Assembly: GCA_900550465.1 (NCBI GenBank) | Contig: URSC01000005.1 | Location: 62,001 to 126,000, forward strand | DNA from: an uncultured Alistipes sp. | GTDB taxonomy: Bacteria; Bacteroidota; Bacteroidia; Bacteroidales; UBA932 | DNA length: 64,000 bases | Direction: 5' to 3' | Part shown: positions 26,417 through 35,550 of the stretch, piece after piece | Position numbering within the stretch: the stretch's first letter is position 1 | How the letters are laid out: each line of letters starts with the position of its first letter | Translations under genes and position numbers: made by a program | The notes under the pieces: model-generated | The model's input: the letters and a program-made list of their open reading frames with translations, nothing else | What the model was told of the DNA's origin: nothing | Databases searched by the model: none

Positions 26417-28621
26417 ATGACAAGAAAGAAAAGACCCTCTTCCCGTCCGCGTGGAAAGCACGGGAAGAATCAGATGCCTGACCAGAAGGCAATGCAGAAG
26501 GAGCTGAATCTCAAGAGGAAGGAGCGTTCGGGCGGAAAGAGGAAATCCAAAGGAAAGAAGGAGCATTTTAACAAGGAGGAGCTGACCGGTACGGTGAGCA
26601 TGACCCGCGAGGGTTACGGCTTCGTGGAGGTGCCGGACAGGGACAATGATGTGTTCGTGCCTCAGCACAAGATGCGCGGGGCTCTCAACGGCGATATAGT
26701 CAAGGTGCTGACGACCAAGGCCAAGGGTGTCGGTGCCGACGGCAAGCCCAAGCGTATCGAGGGCGAGATAATCACAGTGCTCGAGCGCTCTTCCAAGCCT
26801 CATATCGGGGTTCTGCAGATATCCCGCGGTGAGGCCTGGCTGATCATGGAGAGCCGCAATATGCCATACGATATCAGTATACCTCTCAAGGAGATAGACA
26901 GATGTTTCGGAGAGAACGGACAGCGGACCTGGAAGCCCGGCGACGTGTCGGGCCTGAAGGCCGCCGTCATCGTGACCGACTGGCCGAGGAAGGCTCCGGC
27001 CCCGACAGGCCGTATCATAGACGTGCTGGGCGAGCCGGGTGCCAACGACACCGAGATGCACGCCATCCTGGCCGAATACGGTCTACCGTATCGCTTCGAG
27101 CCCGAGGTGGAGGCCGCAGCCGAGGCCGTGCCCGACAAGATAACCCCCAAGGACATAGCCGAGCGCAGGGACTTCCGCAAGGTGACCACCTTCACTATTG
27201 ACCCTGCCGACGCCAAGGACTTCGACGATGCCCTCTCGTACCGCGAGCTCGAGGACGGCAACATAGAGGTCGGAGTGCATATCGCCGACGTGACCCACTA
27301 TGTGACCCCCGGCTCCATCATCGACAAGTGCGCCTACGAGCGCGGCACCTCTGTCTACCTGGTGGACCGCACAGTGCCCATGCTCCCCGAGAAACTCTCG
27401 AACAACCTGTGCTCCCTGAGACCGGGCGAGGAAAAGCTCTGCTTCTCAGCGGTATTTGACATCACACCTACAGGAGTGGTCAAGAAGAGCTGGTTCGGCC
27501 GTACCGTCATCAAGTCCGACTACCGCTTCAACTACGACGAGGCCCAGGCCGTCATCGAGACCGGCAACGGCCCGCTCGCCAAGGAGATCACCGCCCTGCA
27601 CAAGATAGCCTCTGTCCTGAGGAAGAAACGCTTCGCCGCCGGAGCCATTGCCTTCGAGCGTCCCGAGATGAAGGTCGAGGTGGATGAGACCGGCAAGCCG
27701 ATAAGGGTCTATGAGAAGATATCGAAGGAGGCCAACTGGCTCATCGAGGAGTTCATGCTGCTGGCCAACCGTGCCGTGGCCGAGTATGTGGGCAAGGTGC
27801 CCAAGACGAAGAAGGCCAAGACCTTCGTTTACCGTGTCCACGAGGATCCCAACGAGGAGAAGCTCGGAGTACTCCGCAAGTTTGTCCGTCTCTTCGGCTA
27901 CGACTTCCCGATGGAGCCGGGAGCGATGGAGGACGGTCAGAAAAAAGAGGAGCCCAAGCGGTTCCCCGAAGGTGTGAAGGTAAAGGAGATAAAAGGCAAG
28001 AATGTGGCCCAGCGTATCAACAACCTGCTCGGCACCGTCAAGGGCCGTCCCGAGGAGGAGGCCGTGGTGATGATGGCCCTGCGCTCCATGGCCCGTGCCC
28101 ATTATACAACCGACAATGTAGGCCATTATGGACTGGCATTCAAATACTACACCCACTTCACCTCACCTATCAGAAGATATCCCGACATGATGGTGCACCG
28201 TCTGCTGGCCATGTATCTGGCCGGAGTCGAGTCCCAGAACAAGGAATACTACGAGACCTGCTGCCAGTATGCTTCTCAGCGCGAGCAGATAGCCACCGAG
28301 GCCGAGCGCTCCAGCATCAAGTACAAGCTTTGCGAGTATATGCAGGACAAGGTCGGCCAGATATTCCCCGGCACCGTCTCGGGTCTGACCGAGTGGGGCC
28401 TCTACGTGGAGACCGAACCGGACAAGGTGGAGGGCATGGTGCCCGTCAGGGACATCCCCGGCGACTTCTATCAGTTCGACGAGGAGACCTACTCCATCGT
28501 GGGCCGTTCCCGCGGACGCCGCTTCACTATGGGCGACAAGGTCTGGATCCGGGTGGTACGTGCCTCCCTGGAGCAGAAGATTATCGATTATGAATTAGTT
28601 GAAATGGAAGATGAAAAATAA
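26417..28621 (+). CDS. rnr: Ribonuclease R
   Basis: 3'-5' hydrolytic exoribonuclease that degrades structured RNA. 734 residues from the ATG after the promoter. The N-terminus is a strongly basic tail of about 55 residues (many Lys/Arg). Cold-shock-like OB domains follow (from GTVSMTREGYGFVEVPD, about 58-220). The RNB catalytic domain has FTIDPADAKDFDDALSY, the acidic metal-binding cluster, and HFTSPIRRYPDMMVHR near its end. A C-terminal S1 domain begins at FPGTVSGLTEWGLYVE. It overlaps the start of the EamA gene by 11 bp, so the two are coupled. Confidence 0.95.
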   Translation: MTRKKRPSSRPRGKHGKNQMPDQKAMQKELNLKRKERSGGKRKSKGKKEHFNKEELTGTVSMTREGYGFVEVPDRDNDVFVPQHKMRGALNGDIVKVLTTKAKGVGADGKPKRIEGEIITVLERSSKPHIGVLQISRGEAWLIMESRNMPYDISIPLKEIDRCFGENGQRTWKPGDVSGLKAAVIVTDWPRKAPAPTGRIIDVLGEPGANDTEMHAILAEYGLPYRFEPEVEAAAEAVPDKITPKDIAERRDFRKVTTFTIDPADAKDFDDALSYRELEDGNIEVGVHIADVTHYVTPGSIIDKCAYERGTSVYLVDRTVPMLPEKLSNNLCSLRPGEEKLCFSAVFDITPTGVVKKSWFGRTVIKSDYRFNYDEAQAVIETGNGPLAKEITALHKIASVLRKKRFAAGAIAFERPEMKVEVDETGKPIRVYEKISKEANWLIEEFMLLANRAVAEYVGKVPKTKKAKTFVYRVHEDPNEEKLGVLRKFVRLFGYDFPMEPGAMEDGQKKEEPKRFPEGVKVKEIKGKNVAQRINNLLGTVKGRPEEEAVVMMALRSMARAHYTTDNVGHYGLAFKYYTHFTSPIRRYPDMMVHRLLAMYLAGVESQNKEYYETCCQYASQREQIATEAERSSIKYKLCEYMQDKVGQIFPGTVSGLTEWGLYVETEPDKVEGMVPVRDIPGDFYQFDEETYSIVGRSRGRRFTMGDKVWIRVVRASLEQKIIDYELVEMEDEK

Positions 28622-29510
28622 GACCGGCGGCATCGTCCTCGCTGCAGTCTCTTCCCTGACATTCGGCTTCGTTCCCTTTTTTTCCGTCACCCTCATGGAC
28701 GCAGGCTTCTCGCCTTTCGAGGTGCTCGCCTACCGCTGGGGTGTGGCCACTCTCATCCTGCTGGCCGTGGGCCTGCTCATGCGCAAGTCCTTCCGCGTCC
28801 CGAAGGGTGCCTGGCTTCCGCTGCTGACCGTCAGCTTCTTCTGTGCCCTGACCGCCATCAGCCTGCTGATAGCCTACGAGAATATCGCCAGCGGAGTTGC
28901 CTCTACGATTCACTTCATGTACCCGCTCTTCGTGGCCGCCGTCATGATGACGGTCTTCCACGAACCCCGCTCCTGGGTCAAGATCGGCGCCATCATCCTC
29001 TCCCTGGTCGGAGCCGGCTTCCTGGCAGGAGGCGACATCCGGCTTGAGGACGGCAATGTCACCGCCGGCATTCTCTGGGCCGCACTCTCGGTCATAGCCT
29101 ACGGCACCTACATCGTCGGCGTGCGCAAGACAGCCGTCCAGAACATGCCGACCCTCCCCCTGACCGTCTACGTCATGGGCTTCGGCGCCGTCAGCTTCAC
29201 CCTCCTCGGCATGCTCTCCGGCGGAGTCCGCTGGGTGCCCCTCTCCGACGGCTTCCTCTGGGCCAATATCCTCGGCATCGCCCTGCTCGGCACCGCCGTC
29301 TCCAACATCACCCTCGTCGCCGCCATCAAGCGCATCGGCCCCACCCTCAGCGCCATCCTCGGAGCCCTCGAGCCCCTCACCGCCGTGGTCATAGGCGTTC
29401 TGGCCCTCTCCGAGGCCTTCACCCTCCGCACCGCTGCCGGCATCATCCTGATCATCATCGCCGTCACCGCCGTAGTCCTCTCCGAAGGCCGGCACAAGGG
29501 CAGGCAGTGA
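28611..29510 (+). CDS. EamA-family (DMT superfamily) transporter
   Basis: 299 residues with about ten hydrophobic segments in two EamA repeats (roughly residues 5-140 and 150-290). Typical stretches are LTFGFVPFFSVTLMDAGFSPFEVLAYRW in repeat 1 and IKRIGPTLSAILGALEPLTAVVIGVLALSEAF in repeat 2. The family exports metabolites or drugs; the substrate is unknown. The start is the ATG at 28611, which overlaps the rnr stop; an upstream TTG is possible but less likely. Confidence 0.9.
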   Translation: MKNKTGGIVLAAVSSLTFGFVPFFSVTLMDAGFSPFEVLAYRWGVATLILLAVGLLMRKSFRVPKGAWLPLLTVSFFCALTAISLLIAYENIASGVASTIHFMYPLFVAAVMMTVFHEPRSWVKIGAIILSLVGAGFLAGGDIRLEDGNVTAGILWAALSVIAYGTYIVGVRKTAVQNMPTLPLTVYVMGFGAVSFTLLGMLSGGVRWVPLSDGFLWANILGIALLGTAVSNITLVAAIKRIGPTLSAILGALEPLTAVVIGVLALSEAFTLRTAAGIILIIIAVTAVVLSEGRHKGRQ

Positions 29511-29513
29511 CGA

Positions 29514-29544
29514 TTGTTAAATGATTTTATTTTTGCTATTTTTG
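29514..29544 (+). promoter_or_regulatory. Promoter of the DUF1016 gene
   Basis: TTG (29514-29516), 20 bp, TATTTTTG (29537-29544), 30 bp before the ATG at 29575. Confidence 0.6.
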
Positions 29545-29574
29545 CGTACAGGAAAAAGAAAAGAGAAGAAGGAT

Positions 29575-30594
29575 ATGTCTGGAGTAGAAGAAGTAAAATC
29601 ATCACTTTTAAACGATGTTCGTGAAATCATCAGTGCTGCCAGAACTCAGGCGGTGCGCAGTGTGGATTCCTGCCGGGTACAGATGTACTGGCATATAGGC
29701 CGGCGCATTTTTGAAGAGGAACAGTTGGGGAAAGACCGTGCCGATTACGGTACGTATCTTATAAAGAATCTTGCCAAGCAGCTGGAGCCGGAGTATGGCA
29801 GCGGTTTTTCTGTACGCCAATTGGAAATGTGCCGTCAATTTTACCGACTTTATCCAATTGCGAACGCACTGCGTTCGCAATTGAACTGGACACAGTATCG
29901 CATGCTGATTCAGATAGAAGATCCGGACAAACGCCTGTATTATGAACTGGAATCCGTCAACAATAACTGGACGGCAAGAGAAACTGAGCGGCAAATCAAT
30001 TCACAGCTTTACGAACGTCTGCTGCTGAGCAATGACAAGGAGGCCGTGCTTGCAGTTGCCCGTAAAGAACGAATCCCCCAATCTCCTTTGGAGATAATTA
30101 AGGACCCGATGTATCTGGAGTTTCTGGGATTGGAACGGGAGGCTGCATATTACGAGAAAGATTTTGAGTCGGCCATTATAACTCATCTGCAGCACTTCTT
30201 GCTGGAATTGGGACAGGGTTTCACTTTCGTCGCAAGACAGAAACGAATCCTGTTGGAGGACGATGAGTTTTTTGCAGACTTGGTGTTTTACAACCGCCTG
30301 CTGAGATGTTTTGTGGTAATAGAACTGAAAATGGGAAAACTGACTCATCAGGATTTGGGCCAGTTGCAGATGTATGTCAATTATTATGACCGGGTGGAGA
30401 AGACTGCGGAAGAAAATCCTACCATCGGGATTCTGCTATGCGCTGACAAAAATGATACGGTTGTCCGTATGGCGCTTCCAGAGGATAACAGGACCATCCT
30501 GGCGAGCGAATACAAGCTTTACCTGCCTACACAGACACAGCTGATTGACGAAGTGAACAGTGTGCTGAAATCTTATAATGCTGAAAATAAATAA
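29575..30594 (+). CDS. DUF1016 (YhcG-type) PD-(D/E)XK nuclease-like protein
   Basis: 339 residues. The N-terminal DUF1016 winged-helix-like part includes MYWHIGRRIFEEEQ, GSGFSVRQLEMCRQFYRLYP and LNWTQYRMLIQIED. The C-terminal nuclease-like part has the intact motif FFADLVFYNRLLRCFVVIEL followed by KMGKL, then DLGQLQMYVNYYD and NPTIGILLCADKND. Members are often found in accessory regions and beside restriction or toxin genes, but here the neighbours are housekeeping. A damaged relative is at 43185-44321. The rdgB gene begins 4 bp after its stop, so its promoter may also serve rdgB and recO. Confidence 0.9.
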   Translation: MSGVEEVKSSLLNDVREIISAARTQAVRSVDSCRVQMYWHIGRRIFEEEQLGKDRADYGTYLIKNLAKQLEPEYGSGFSVRQLEMCRQFYRLYPIANALRSQLNWTQYRMLIQIEDPDKRLYYELESVNNNWTARETERQINSQLYERLLLSNDKEAVLAVARKERIPQSPLEIIKDPMYLEFLGLEREAAYYEKDFESAIITHLQHFLLELGQGFTFVARQKRILLEDDEFFADLVFYNRLLRCFVVIELKMGKLTHQDLGQLQMYVNYYDRVEKTAEENPTIGILLCADKNDTVVRMALPEDNRTILASEYKLYLPTQTQLIDEVNSVLKSYNAENK

Positions 30595-30598
30595 TACA

Positions 30599-31222
30599 AT
30601 GGAAATAGTTTTTGCAACAGGCAACCCCCACAAGGTCGAGGAGGCCGCACAGATTTTAGGTCCGGAGTTCCGGTTGAGGACTCTGGCGGAACTTGGTGTT
30701 ACTGAGGAGATTCCGGAGACTTCGGATACTCTGGAGGGCAATGCGCTACAGAAGGCGGAGTACGTCTATAGGAAGACCGGTCTGCCGTGTTTTTCGGATG
30801 ATACGGGGCTCTTTGTGGATGCTCTGGGCGGGGCGCCCGGGGTGCTGTCGGCCCGCTATGCCGGTCCGGGGAAGAAGGCTGAGGACAATGTCCGCAAGCT
30901 CCTCTCCGAATTGAAGGACGTGCCCGCGGAGCAGGACGGCCGCAGGATGCGCACCGCCCGTTTCCGCTGCGTGGTGGCATATGTCAGCGGCAGCGGGGAG
31001 AAGGTCTTCGAGGGCAGGGTAGAGGGGGAGATAGCCGCCGTTCCCTCCGGAAAGGACGGCTTCGGCTATGACCCGGTATTCCTTCCGGAGAAATACGGTC
31101 TTCAGAAGACTTTCGCCGAGCTCACCCATGAGCAGAAAAATGCCATTTCCCACCGCGGTGAGGCCATGAGGCAGTTCGCGGAGTGGATGCGGAGAGAGCA
31201 TCTGACCGGCGGCGGGCGATGA
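30599..31222 (+). CDS. rdgB: Non-canonical purine NTP pyrophosphatase (RdgB/HAM1)
   Basis: Hydrolyses dITP, ITP and XTP to monophosphates and so keeps hypoxanthine and xanthine out of DNA and RNA. 207 residues. Motifs: FATGNPHKVEEA (6-17), the catalytic FSDDTGLFVDALGGAPGVLSARYAG and the SGKDGFGYDPVF loop. The ATG at 30599 begins MEIVFATGN; an in-frame ATG at 30578 lies inside the upstream gene. Its stop overlaps the recO start (ATGA), so the two are coupled. Confidence 0.95.
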   Translation: MEIVFATGNPHKVEEAAQILGPEFRLRTLAELGVTEEIPETSDTLEGNALQKAEYVYRKTGLPCFSDDTGLFVDALGGAPGVLSARYAGPGKKAEDNVRKLLSELKDVPAEQDGRRMRTARFRCVVAYVSGSGEKVFEGRVEGEIAAVPSGKDGFGYDPVFLPEKYGLQKTFAELTHEQKNAISHRGEAMRQFAEWMRREHLTGGGR

Positions 31223-31896
31223 TGATTGTCCTTCATACCACCCGCTACGGCGACTCTTCCCTGATAGTCCACGGCTATACCCGGGAGGAGGGGCGCACCA
31301 GCCTCATGCTGCGCGGGGCCTTCCGCACCTCCGGCAAGCGGCGGCCCTCCCATCCGGGGGCGGTCCTCCTGCATCCGCTCAGTATTGTCAATTATGTGGC
31401 CTCCAAAAGTCCTAAGGCGGGGATGGCCTACCTGCGGGAGTTTTCCCCGAAGTACCGTCTGCACTCGATACGCGAGGATTTTGACAAGATATCCATAGCG
31501 ATGTTCATCAGTGAGCTGCTCTACCGTACCCTCCTGCATTCCGAGCGAGACGAGGACCTCTACGATTTCCTGGAGGACGCTGTGCTGCGGCTGGAGGCTC
31601 TGGGGAGCAGTCCCGCGAATTTCCACCTGTGGTTCCTGGACCGGTACGCCGCCTATCTGGGATTTCCCTTCGAGAGCGGTTTTAACCTGGATTACAACCC
31701 GTTCACCCCGCAGCAGATTTCCCGGCTGCTCACATTTCACGAGGCCTCCTTCGAGGATGCCCTGGCCGTGCCGATGACCGGTGCGGAGCGCAAGGAGCTG
31801 GTGGAGGCCGTTCTGCGCTGGCTGGAGTATCATACCGGCTCCCGTATCGACCTGCGCTCGGTGGCCGTCCTGCATCAGATTGCGAAAATCCGTTGA
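31219..31896 (+). CDS. recO: DNA repair protein RecO
   Basis: Mediator that helps load RecA at single-stranded gaps with RecR. 225 residues. The N-terminal OB-fold is recognisable (VLHTTRYGDSSLIVHGYTREEGRTSLMLRG). A helical C-terminal part follows (FISELLYRTLLHSERDEDLYDFL, NFHLWFLDRYAAYLGF). No zinc-binding cysteines are present, as is common for Bacteroidota RecO. Start at the ATG that overlaps the rdgB stop. Confidence 0.9.
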   Translation: MMIVLHTTRYGDSSLIVHGYTREEGRTSLMLRGAFRTSGKRRPSHPGAVLLHPLSIVNYVASKSPKAGMAYLREFSPKYRLHSIREDFDKISIAMFISELLYRTLLHSERDEDLYDFLEDAVLRLEALGSSPANFHLWFLDRYAAYLGFPFESGFNLDYNPFTPQQISRLLTFHEASFEDALAVPMTGAERKELVEAVLRWLEYHTGSRIDLRSVAVLHQIAKIR

Positions 31897-31948
31897 TTTT
31901 TCCCGAATTCTCGCTAACTTCGCCAACGTTTTAAAAACACAGTGCGTC

Positions 31949-33499
31949 ATGTCGGTATTGAACAGAACAGTGATGGCGGCGCTGAGTCCGCTGCTAAGGA
32001 GTTTTGACCGCGGGTGCGAGCATCCCGGGGCGGTACAGGAACACGTTTTCAGGCAGTTGCTGGAGGCGGGCCGGGATACGGCTTTCGGCCGGGAGCACGG
32101 TTTCGACCGGATACGCGGATATGCGGATTACCGGCGGGCGGTGCCGGTGCGGGAGTACGACGGCTTCGCGCCCTACATCGAGCGTCTGCGCCGCGGCGAA
32201 GATTACGTGCTGTGGAATCAGAAGGTACGCTGGTTCGCCAAGTCCAGCGGCACGAGCTCGGACAAGAGCAAGTATATCCCGGTGACTCCGGCCAATCTCT
32301 CCGGCTGTCACTACCGCGGCTTCAAGACCATGCTGGCGACCTATATCCGCCGCTATCCCGGCTCGCGTCTGTTCAACGGCAAGGCCCTCACCCTCGGCGG
32401 CAGCGTCAAGGTGGACGAGCTCTCGGACGGCGGGGCCAGGAACGGGGACTTGTCGGCCATTCTGCTGAGCAACAGTCCGTCCGTGGCAGAGATCGTGCGC
32501 ACCCCGTCGCGGGACATAGCCATGCTGCCGGATTTCAGGCAGAAGATAGAGGGCATCTGCCGGGTGTGCTCGAAGCAGAACGTGACCAATTTCTCCGGTG
32601 TCCCGTCCTGGAACCTCATCATGATAGAGCGGCTGCTTGAGTATAATCATGCTGAGTATCTGACGGATATATGGCCCAACCTCGAGCTTTTCATGCACGG
32701 GGGCATCAGTTTTGAACCCTACCGCGAGCAGTACCGCCGGCTCATCCCGTCGGACAGGATGCACTATCTGGAGAATTACAATGCCTCGGAGGGCTACTTC
32801 GCCCTGCAGGACGACCCGTCGCAGAAGGGCATGGCCCTGACTCTGGACAACGGGGTCTTCTTCGAGTTCATCCCGATGCGCTCGCTGGACAAAGTCCTGG
32901 CAGGGGAGTCGGATGATGTCTATACGGTGGACGAGGTGCGTACCGGTGTGACATACGCGATGGTGATAACCACCGACAGCGGGCTCTGGCGGTATCTGAT
33001 AGGGGACTGCGTGGAGTTCACAACCCTCTGCCCGCACAGGATTATCATCACGGGACGGACACAGCTCTTCATCAACGCTTTCGGCGAGGAACTGATGATT
33101 CACAATGCGGAAGAGGCCCTTTCGGAGGCCTGCCGCACCTGCGGAATGGAAGTGACCGACTATACTGTGGCGCCTGTCTTCATGGACGGCACTCATGCCA
33201 GGGGGGCGCATCAGTGGGTGGTGGAGTTCTCGGCCGGAAGCCAGGAGGCGGCGCGGGATTCCCGGAGGCTACAGCAGTTCCGGGATGAGCTGGACGCCGC
33301 TCTGTGCCGCCACAACTCGGATTATGAGGCCAAGCGCAGCGGGGATGTGACGATGACGGAACTGGAACTGACTCCCGTGCCTCCTGGAACATTCTACCGC
33401 TGGATGGAGGGAAGGGGCAAGACCGGAGGACAGAACAAGGTGCCCCGGCTGAGCAACGACCGCCGCTTCGTCGACCGGATTCTCGGTCAGGAACAATAA
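31949..33499 (+). CDS. GH3 auxin-promoter-family acyl-adenylating enzyme
   Basis: 516 residues of the bacterial branch of the GH3 (plant JAR1-like) family. These adenylate a carboxylic acid and pass it to an amine. The ATP-binding motif is WFAKSSGTSSDKSKYIPVT (about 88-106). Other family stretches are ENYNASEGYFALQDD (second ATP motif), YRYLIGD-like WRYLIGDCVEF and ITGRTQLFINAFGEELMIHNAEEAL. This family is unrelated to glycoside hydrolase family 3 despite the name. The bacterial substrate is unknown. It follows recO by 52 bp; a weak -7-like TAACTTCG lies just before the gene. A terminator follows. Confidence 0.88.
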   Translation: MSVLNRTVMAALSPLLRSFDRGCEHPGAVQEHVFRQLLEAGRDTAFGREHGFDRIRGYADYRRAVPVREYDGFAPYIERLRRGEDYVLWNQKVRWFAKSSGTSSDKSKYIPVTPANLSGCHYRGFKTMLATYIRRYPGSRLFNGKALTLGGSVKVDELSDGGARNGDLSAILLSNSPSVAEIVRTPSRDIAMLPDFRQKIEGICRVCSKQNVTNFSGVPSWNLIMIERLLEYNHAEYLTDIWPNLELFMHGGISFEPYREQYRRLIPSDRMHYLENYNASEGYFALQDDPSQKGMALTLDNGVFFEFIPMRSLDKVLAGESDDVYTVDEVRTGVTYAMVITTDSGLWRYLIGDCVEFTTLCPHRIIITGRTQLFINAFGEELMIHNAEEALSEACRTCGMEVTDYTVAPVFMDGTHARGAHQWVVEFSAGSQEAARDSRRLQQFRDELDAALCRHNSDYEAKRSGDVTMTELELTPVPPGTFYRWMEGRGKTGGQNKVPRLSNDRRFVDRILGQEQ

Positions 33500-33505
33500 T
33501 AAAAC

Positions 33506-33551
33506 GACACCCGGAATGCCTGGAATCCCCCAATTCCGCATCCCGGGTGTC
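33506..33551 (+). terminator. Terminator after the GH3-family enzyme gene
   Basis: A 9-bp stem GACACCCGG / CCGGGTGTC (33506-33514, 33543-33551) with an inner GGAAT/ATTCC pairing, 6 bp after the stop. The following AGAAGCTTTT is only weakly T-rich. The next 216 bp to 33767 are AT-rich and hold nothing I can name. Confidence 0.65.
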
Positions 33552-33767
33552 AGAAGCTTTTCACCGTAAAATAAACGGTAACAAATTTAGGATACGTCCA
33601 TGCTGCCTCCAAAAAAATAATATTAGAGGTGTGTATTTTTTATATGGGTGATAATCAGGAATATAATAGAATGTGCTAAGATTTTATCCAATTGCATGAT
33701 GGGTGTAAGATATGCCTAATCAGTTAAAAATAAGCATATTCTGTATTGATAATAGAAAATAGATCTG

Positions 33768-35456
33768 CTAAGACGCCCTGTAATCCTGGAGGGCTTTCTG
33801 TATGAAGTCCGCAAGACGGCCTCCTTCTCCGATCCTGCGGGCTATACGCGTCTTTTCTACATAGAGGGAACTCTCTGATATTCTGCGAAGAGCGCAGATG
33901 GTCCCGGTGGAGAACCCGCATGCCATGAGGGCTATGAGATAGATGTCCTTCTCCTTGAGGGCAGGGTAGGCTGTCTCAAGTCCGGAGAGGAAGCCCGGGT
34001 AGGTGGCGTCTACTATCCGGCGGACTTTGGCCATGGTGCCCTCTTCAGGAAAATGACTCTGGAGTATCGCTTTAACTTGTTCGGCTATGGCCTTGGTCCT
34101 TCCATATTTGTAGAAGGCCTCCATGAGCTCGTCGGTTACTTTCAACATCTCCTCTGAGATGAGGGTGCTTTCTTTTCCATGCACAGTGGAAGTGATTCTG
34201 CCGGCTGTATCCTTTTCCTCGTTGAGGCTCCGGATGATATCGGTGCATTTCTCAACCTCACGTTTAAGCCGTATATTGCGGACGTATATGAGTGAGCAGA
34301 TTATGATTATTATGCACAGAGTACCCAGCAGGATTATGTAGGTGGAGAAATACCGGTTCTGCATGGAGGTGTACCGCTCGCTCATCCGGCTGTTCTCATA
34401 GCGTTTCTCAACTCCGCGCAGGTGCATCCCGTAGCCTGCGGCCAGGGTGCTGTCGCCTATGCGGTGGGCGGTGGCCAGGTAGCCCAGGGCGGATTCCGGA
34501 TCATCCTCGCTGAGCGCTATGTCGTAGTACAGGAAGTTCCATGTGGCCTCGTCCAGGGCTTCCCGCGGTATCCGGGATGCTGTAGCCCTGGCAGAGTCCG
34601 GATGTCCTGTACGGGCGTAGGCGGTGCTCATCGCCAGCAGTATGTTGGAGACGGATTTCCCGAACCTGGCCTCTGAATAATTTGCCTCGCTGAGTGCGGC
34701 CGAGCCCGTCCGGACAGCCTCGGAATACTGCCCTGTTATGAGGTAGTAGGCTGCCTCGAGTTCCCTGGCTACCAGAATCATGCCGCTGTCGGAAAGTGTC
34801 ATCGCCAGACCGGCTCCTGCAAGAGTGTTCGACAGGGACTCTTCCGGAGATACCGGGAGGAGGGCTCTGGCCAGGGACAGCCGGGCCTGCATGATCCGGT
34901 CGTCGCGGTCACTCCGCTGGAAGCACTCCAGAGCTTTGCGGTACCGCTCCACAGTCAGGGAGTCGTTGACGAAGGTGAGCTGGTACAGCTCGGCTATCCT
35001 GGTGTGCAGCAGGCCTGCGGCGACCGGACCTCCGTCCTTTTCATCGACTATTTTCTCAGCGTCCTTGTAGTCTTCCAGGGCAGAGACGAAGTCTCCCCTT
35101 TCGAAGTTGACGGCTCCCCTCATGCTGAGGGCGATTGCATGCCGGGACGCCGGTCCTCTTCTGCTGTAATATTCCACTGCCGTGCTTATAGCCGTGTCCC
35201 CGCTTACCGGAAGATAGCATTTGTACCTGGCCTGGGTGCGGAGCAGGATGTACAGGGCTCTGTCCTTATTGTTCATGGACAGAACGGCGGAGGAGTCGAT
35301 GGACATGATGCTGTAGAGGGCGGCCTGTGGATCTGTGCCCATGAGGGAGTCGGCTGCGGTGAGCATTGTCCTGGCCTCTCTGGAGCCTGAGGCGCAGGAG
35401 AGGATGAGCAGGCATGCGGCGAGGGCTGCCGCCGGTATTCGGAGTATTCGGCTCAT
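33768..35456 (-). CDS. TPR membrane protein with C-terminal HTH-like domain
   Basis: 562 residues. Lipobox-like Cys21 (LLILSC), then a helical TPR-like region (about 30-350; for example ALEDYKDAEKIVDEK and SEAVRTGSAALSEANY). A single transmembrane helix is at about 365-388 (YIILLGTLCIIIIICSLIYV). The cytoplasmic end (about 490-555) reads LKEKDIYLIALMACGFSTGTICALRR, then SSLYVEKTRIARRIG, like the HTH domain of Bacteroidota TPR regulators. It probably senses something in the periplasm and acts on transcription; the target is unknown. The -7 element TACATTTG is at 35486-35493. It is divergent from the COG0523 gene. Confidence 0.8.
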   Translation of the reverse strand: MSRILRIPAAALAACLLILSCASGSREARTMLTAADSLMGTDPQAALYSIMSIDSSAVLSMNNKDRALYILLRTQARYKCYLPVSGDTAISTAVEYYSRRGPASRHAIALSMRGAVNFERGDFVSALEDYKDAEKIVDEKDGGPVAAGLLHTRIAELYQLTFVNDSLTVERYRKALECFQRSDRDDRIMQARLSLARALLPVSPEESLSNTLAGAGLAMTLSDSGMILVARELEAAYYLITGQYSEAVRTGSAALSEANYSEARFGKSVSNILLAMSTAYARTGHPDSARATASRIPREALDEATWNFLYYDIALSEDDPESALGYLATAHRIGDSTLAAGYGMHLRGVEKRYENSRMSERYTSMQNRYFSTYIILLGTLCIIIIICSLIYVRNIRLKREVEKCTDIIRSLNEEKDTAGRITSTVHGKESTLISEEMLKVTDELMEAFYKYGRTKAIAEQVKAILQSHFPEEGTMAKVRRIVDATYPGFLSGLETAYPALKEKDIYLIALMACGFSTGTICALRRISESSLYVEKTRIARRIGEGGRLADFIQKALQDYRAS

Positions 35457-35485
35457 GCGGACGGATGCGTATAACTTTCTGCGGA

Positions 35486-35493
35486 CAAATGTA
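35486..35493 (-). promoter_or_regulatory. -7 promoter element of the TPR regulator gene
   Basis: TACATTTG on the minus strand, 29 bp before the ATG at 35456. Confidence 0.55.
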
Positions 35494-35514
35494 CAAAAAG
35501 AATGGATAATTAGT

Positions 35515-35522
35515 TATTTTTG
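35515..35522 (+). promoter_or_regulatory. -7 promoter element of the COG0523 gene
   Basis: TATTTTTG, 28 bp before the ATG at 35551. Only 21 bp separate it from the divergent -7 element, so the two promoters overlap. No Zur-like dyad is obvious. Confidence 0.55.
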
Positions 35523-35550
35523 CGTCCGTTGTTTAAAGCATAAGACGAAC

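Noticed and set aside
33552..33767. AT-rich gap considered for a small RNA
   Set aside because: No promoter element, no stable hairpin with T-run, no recognisable RNA core.
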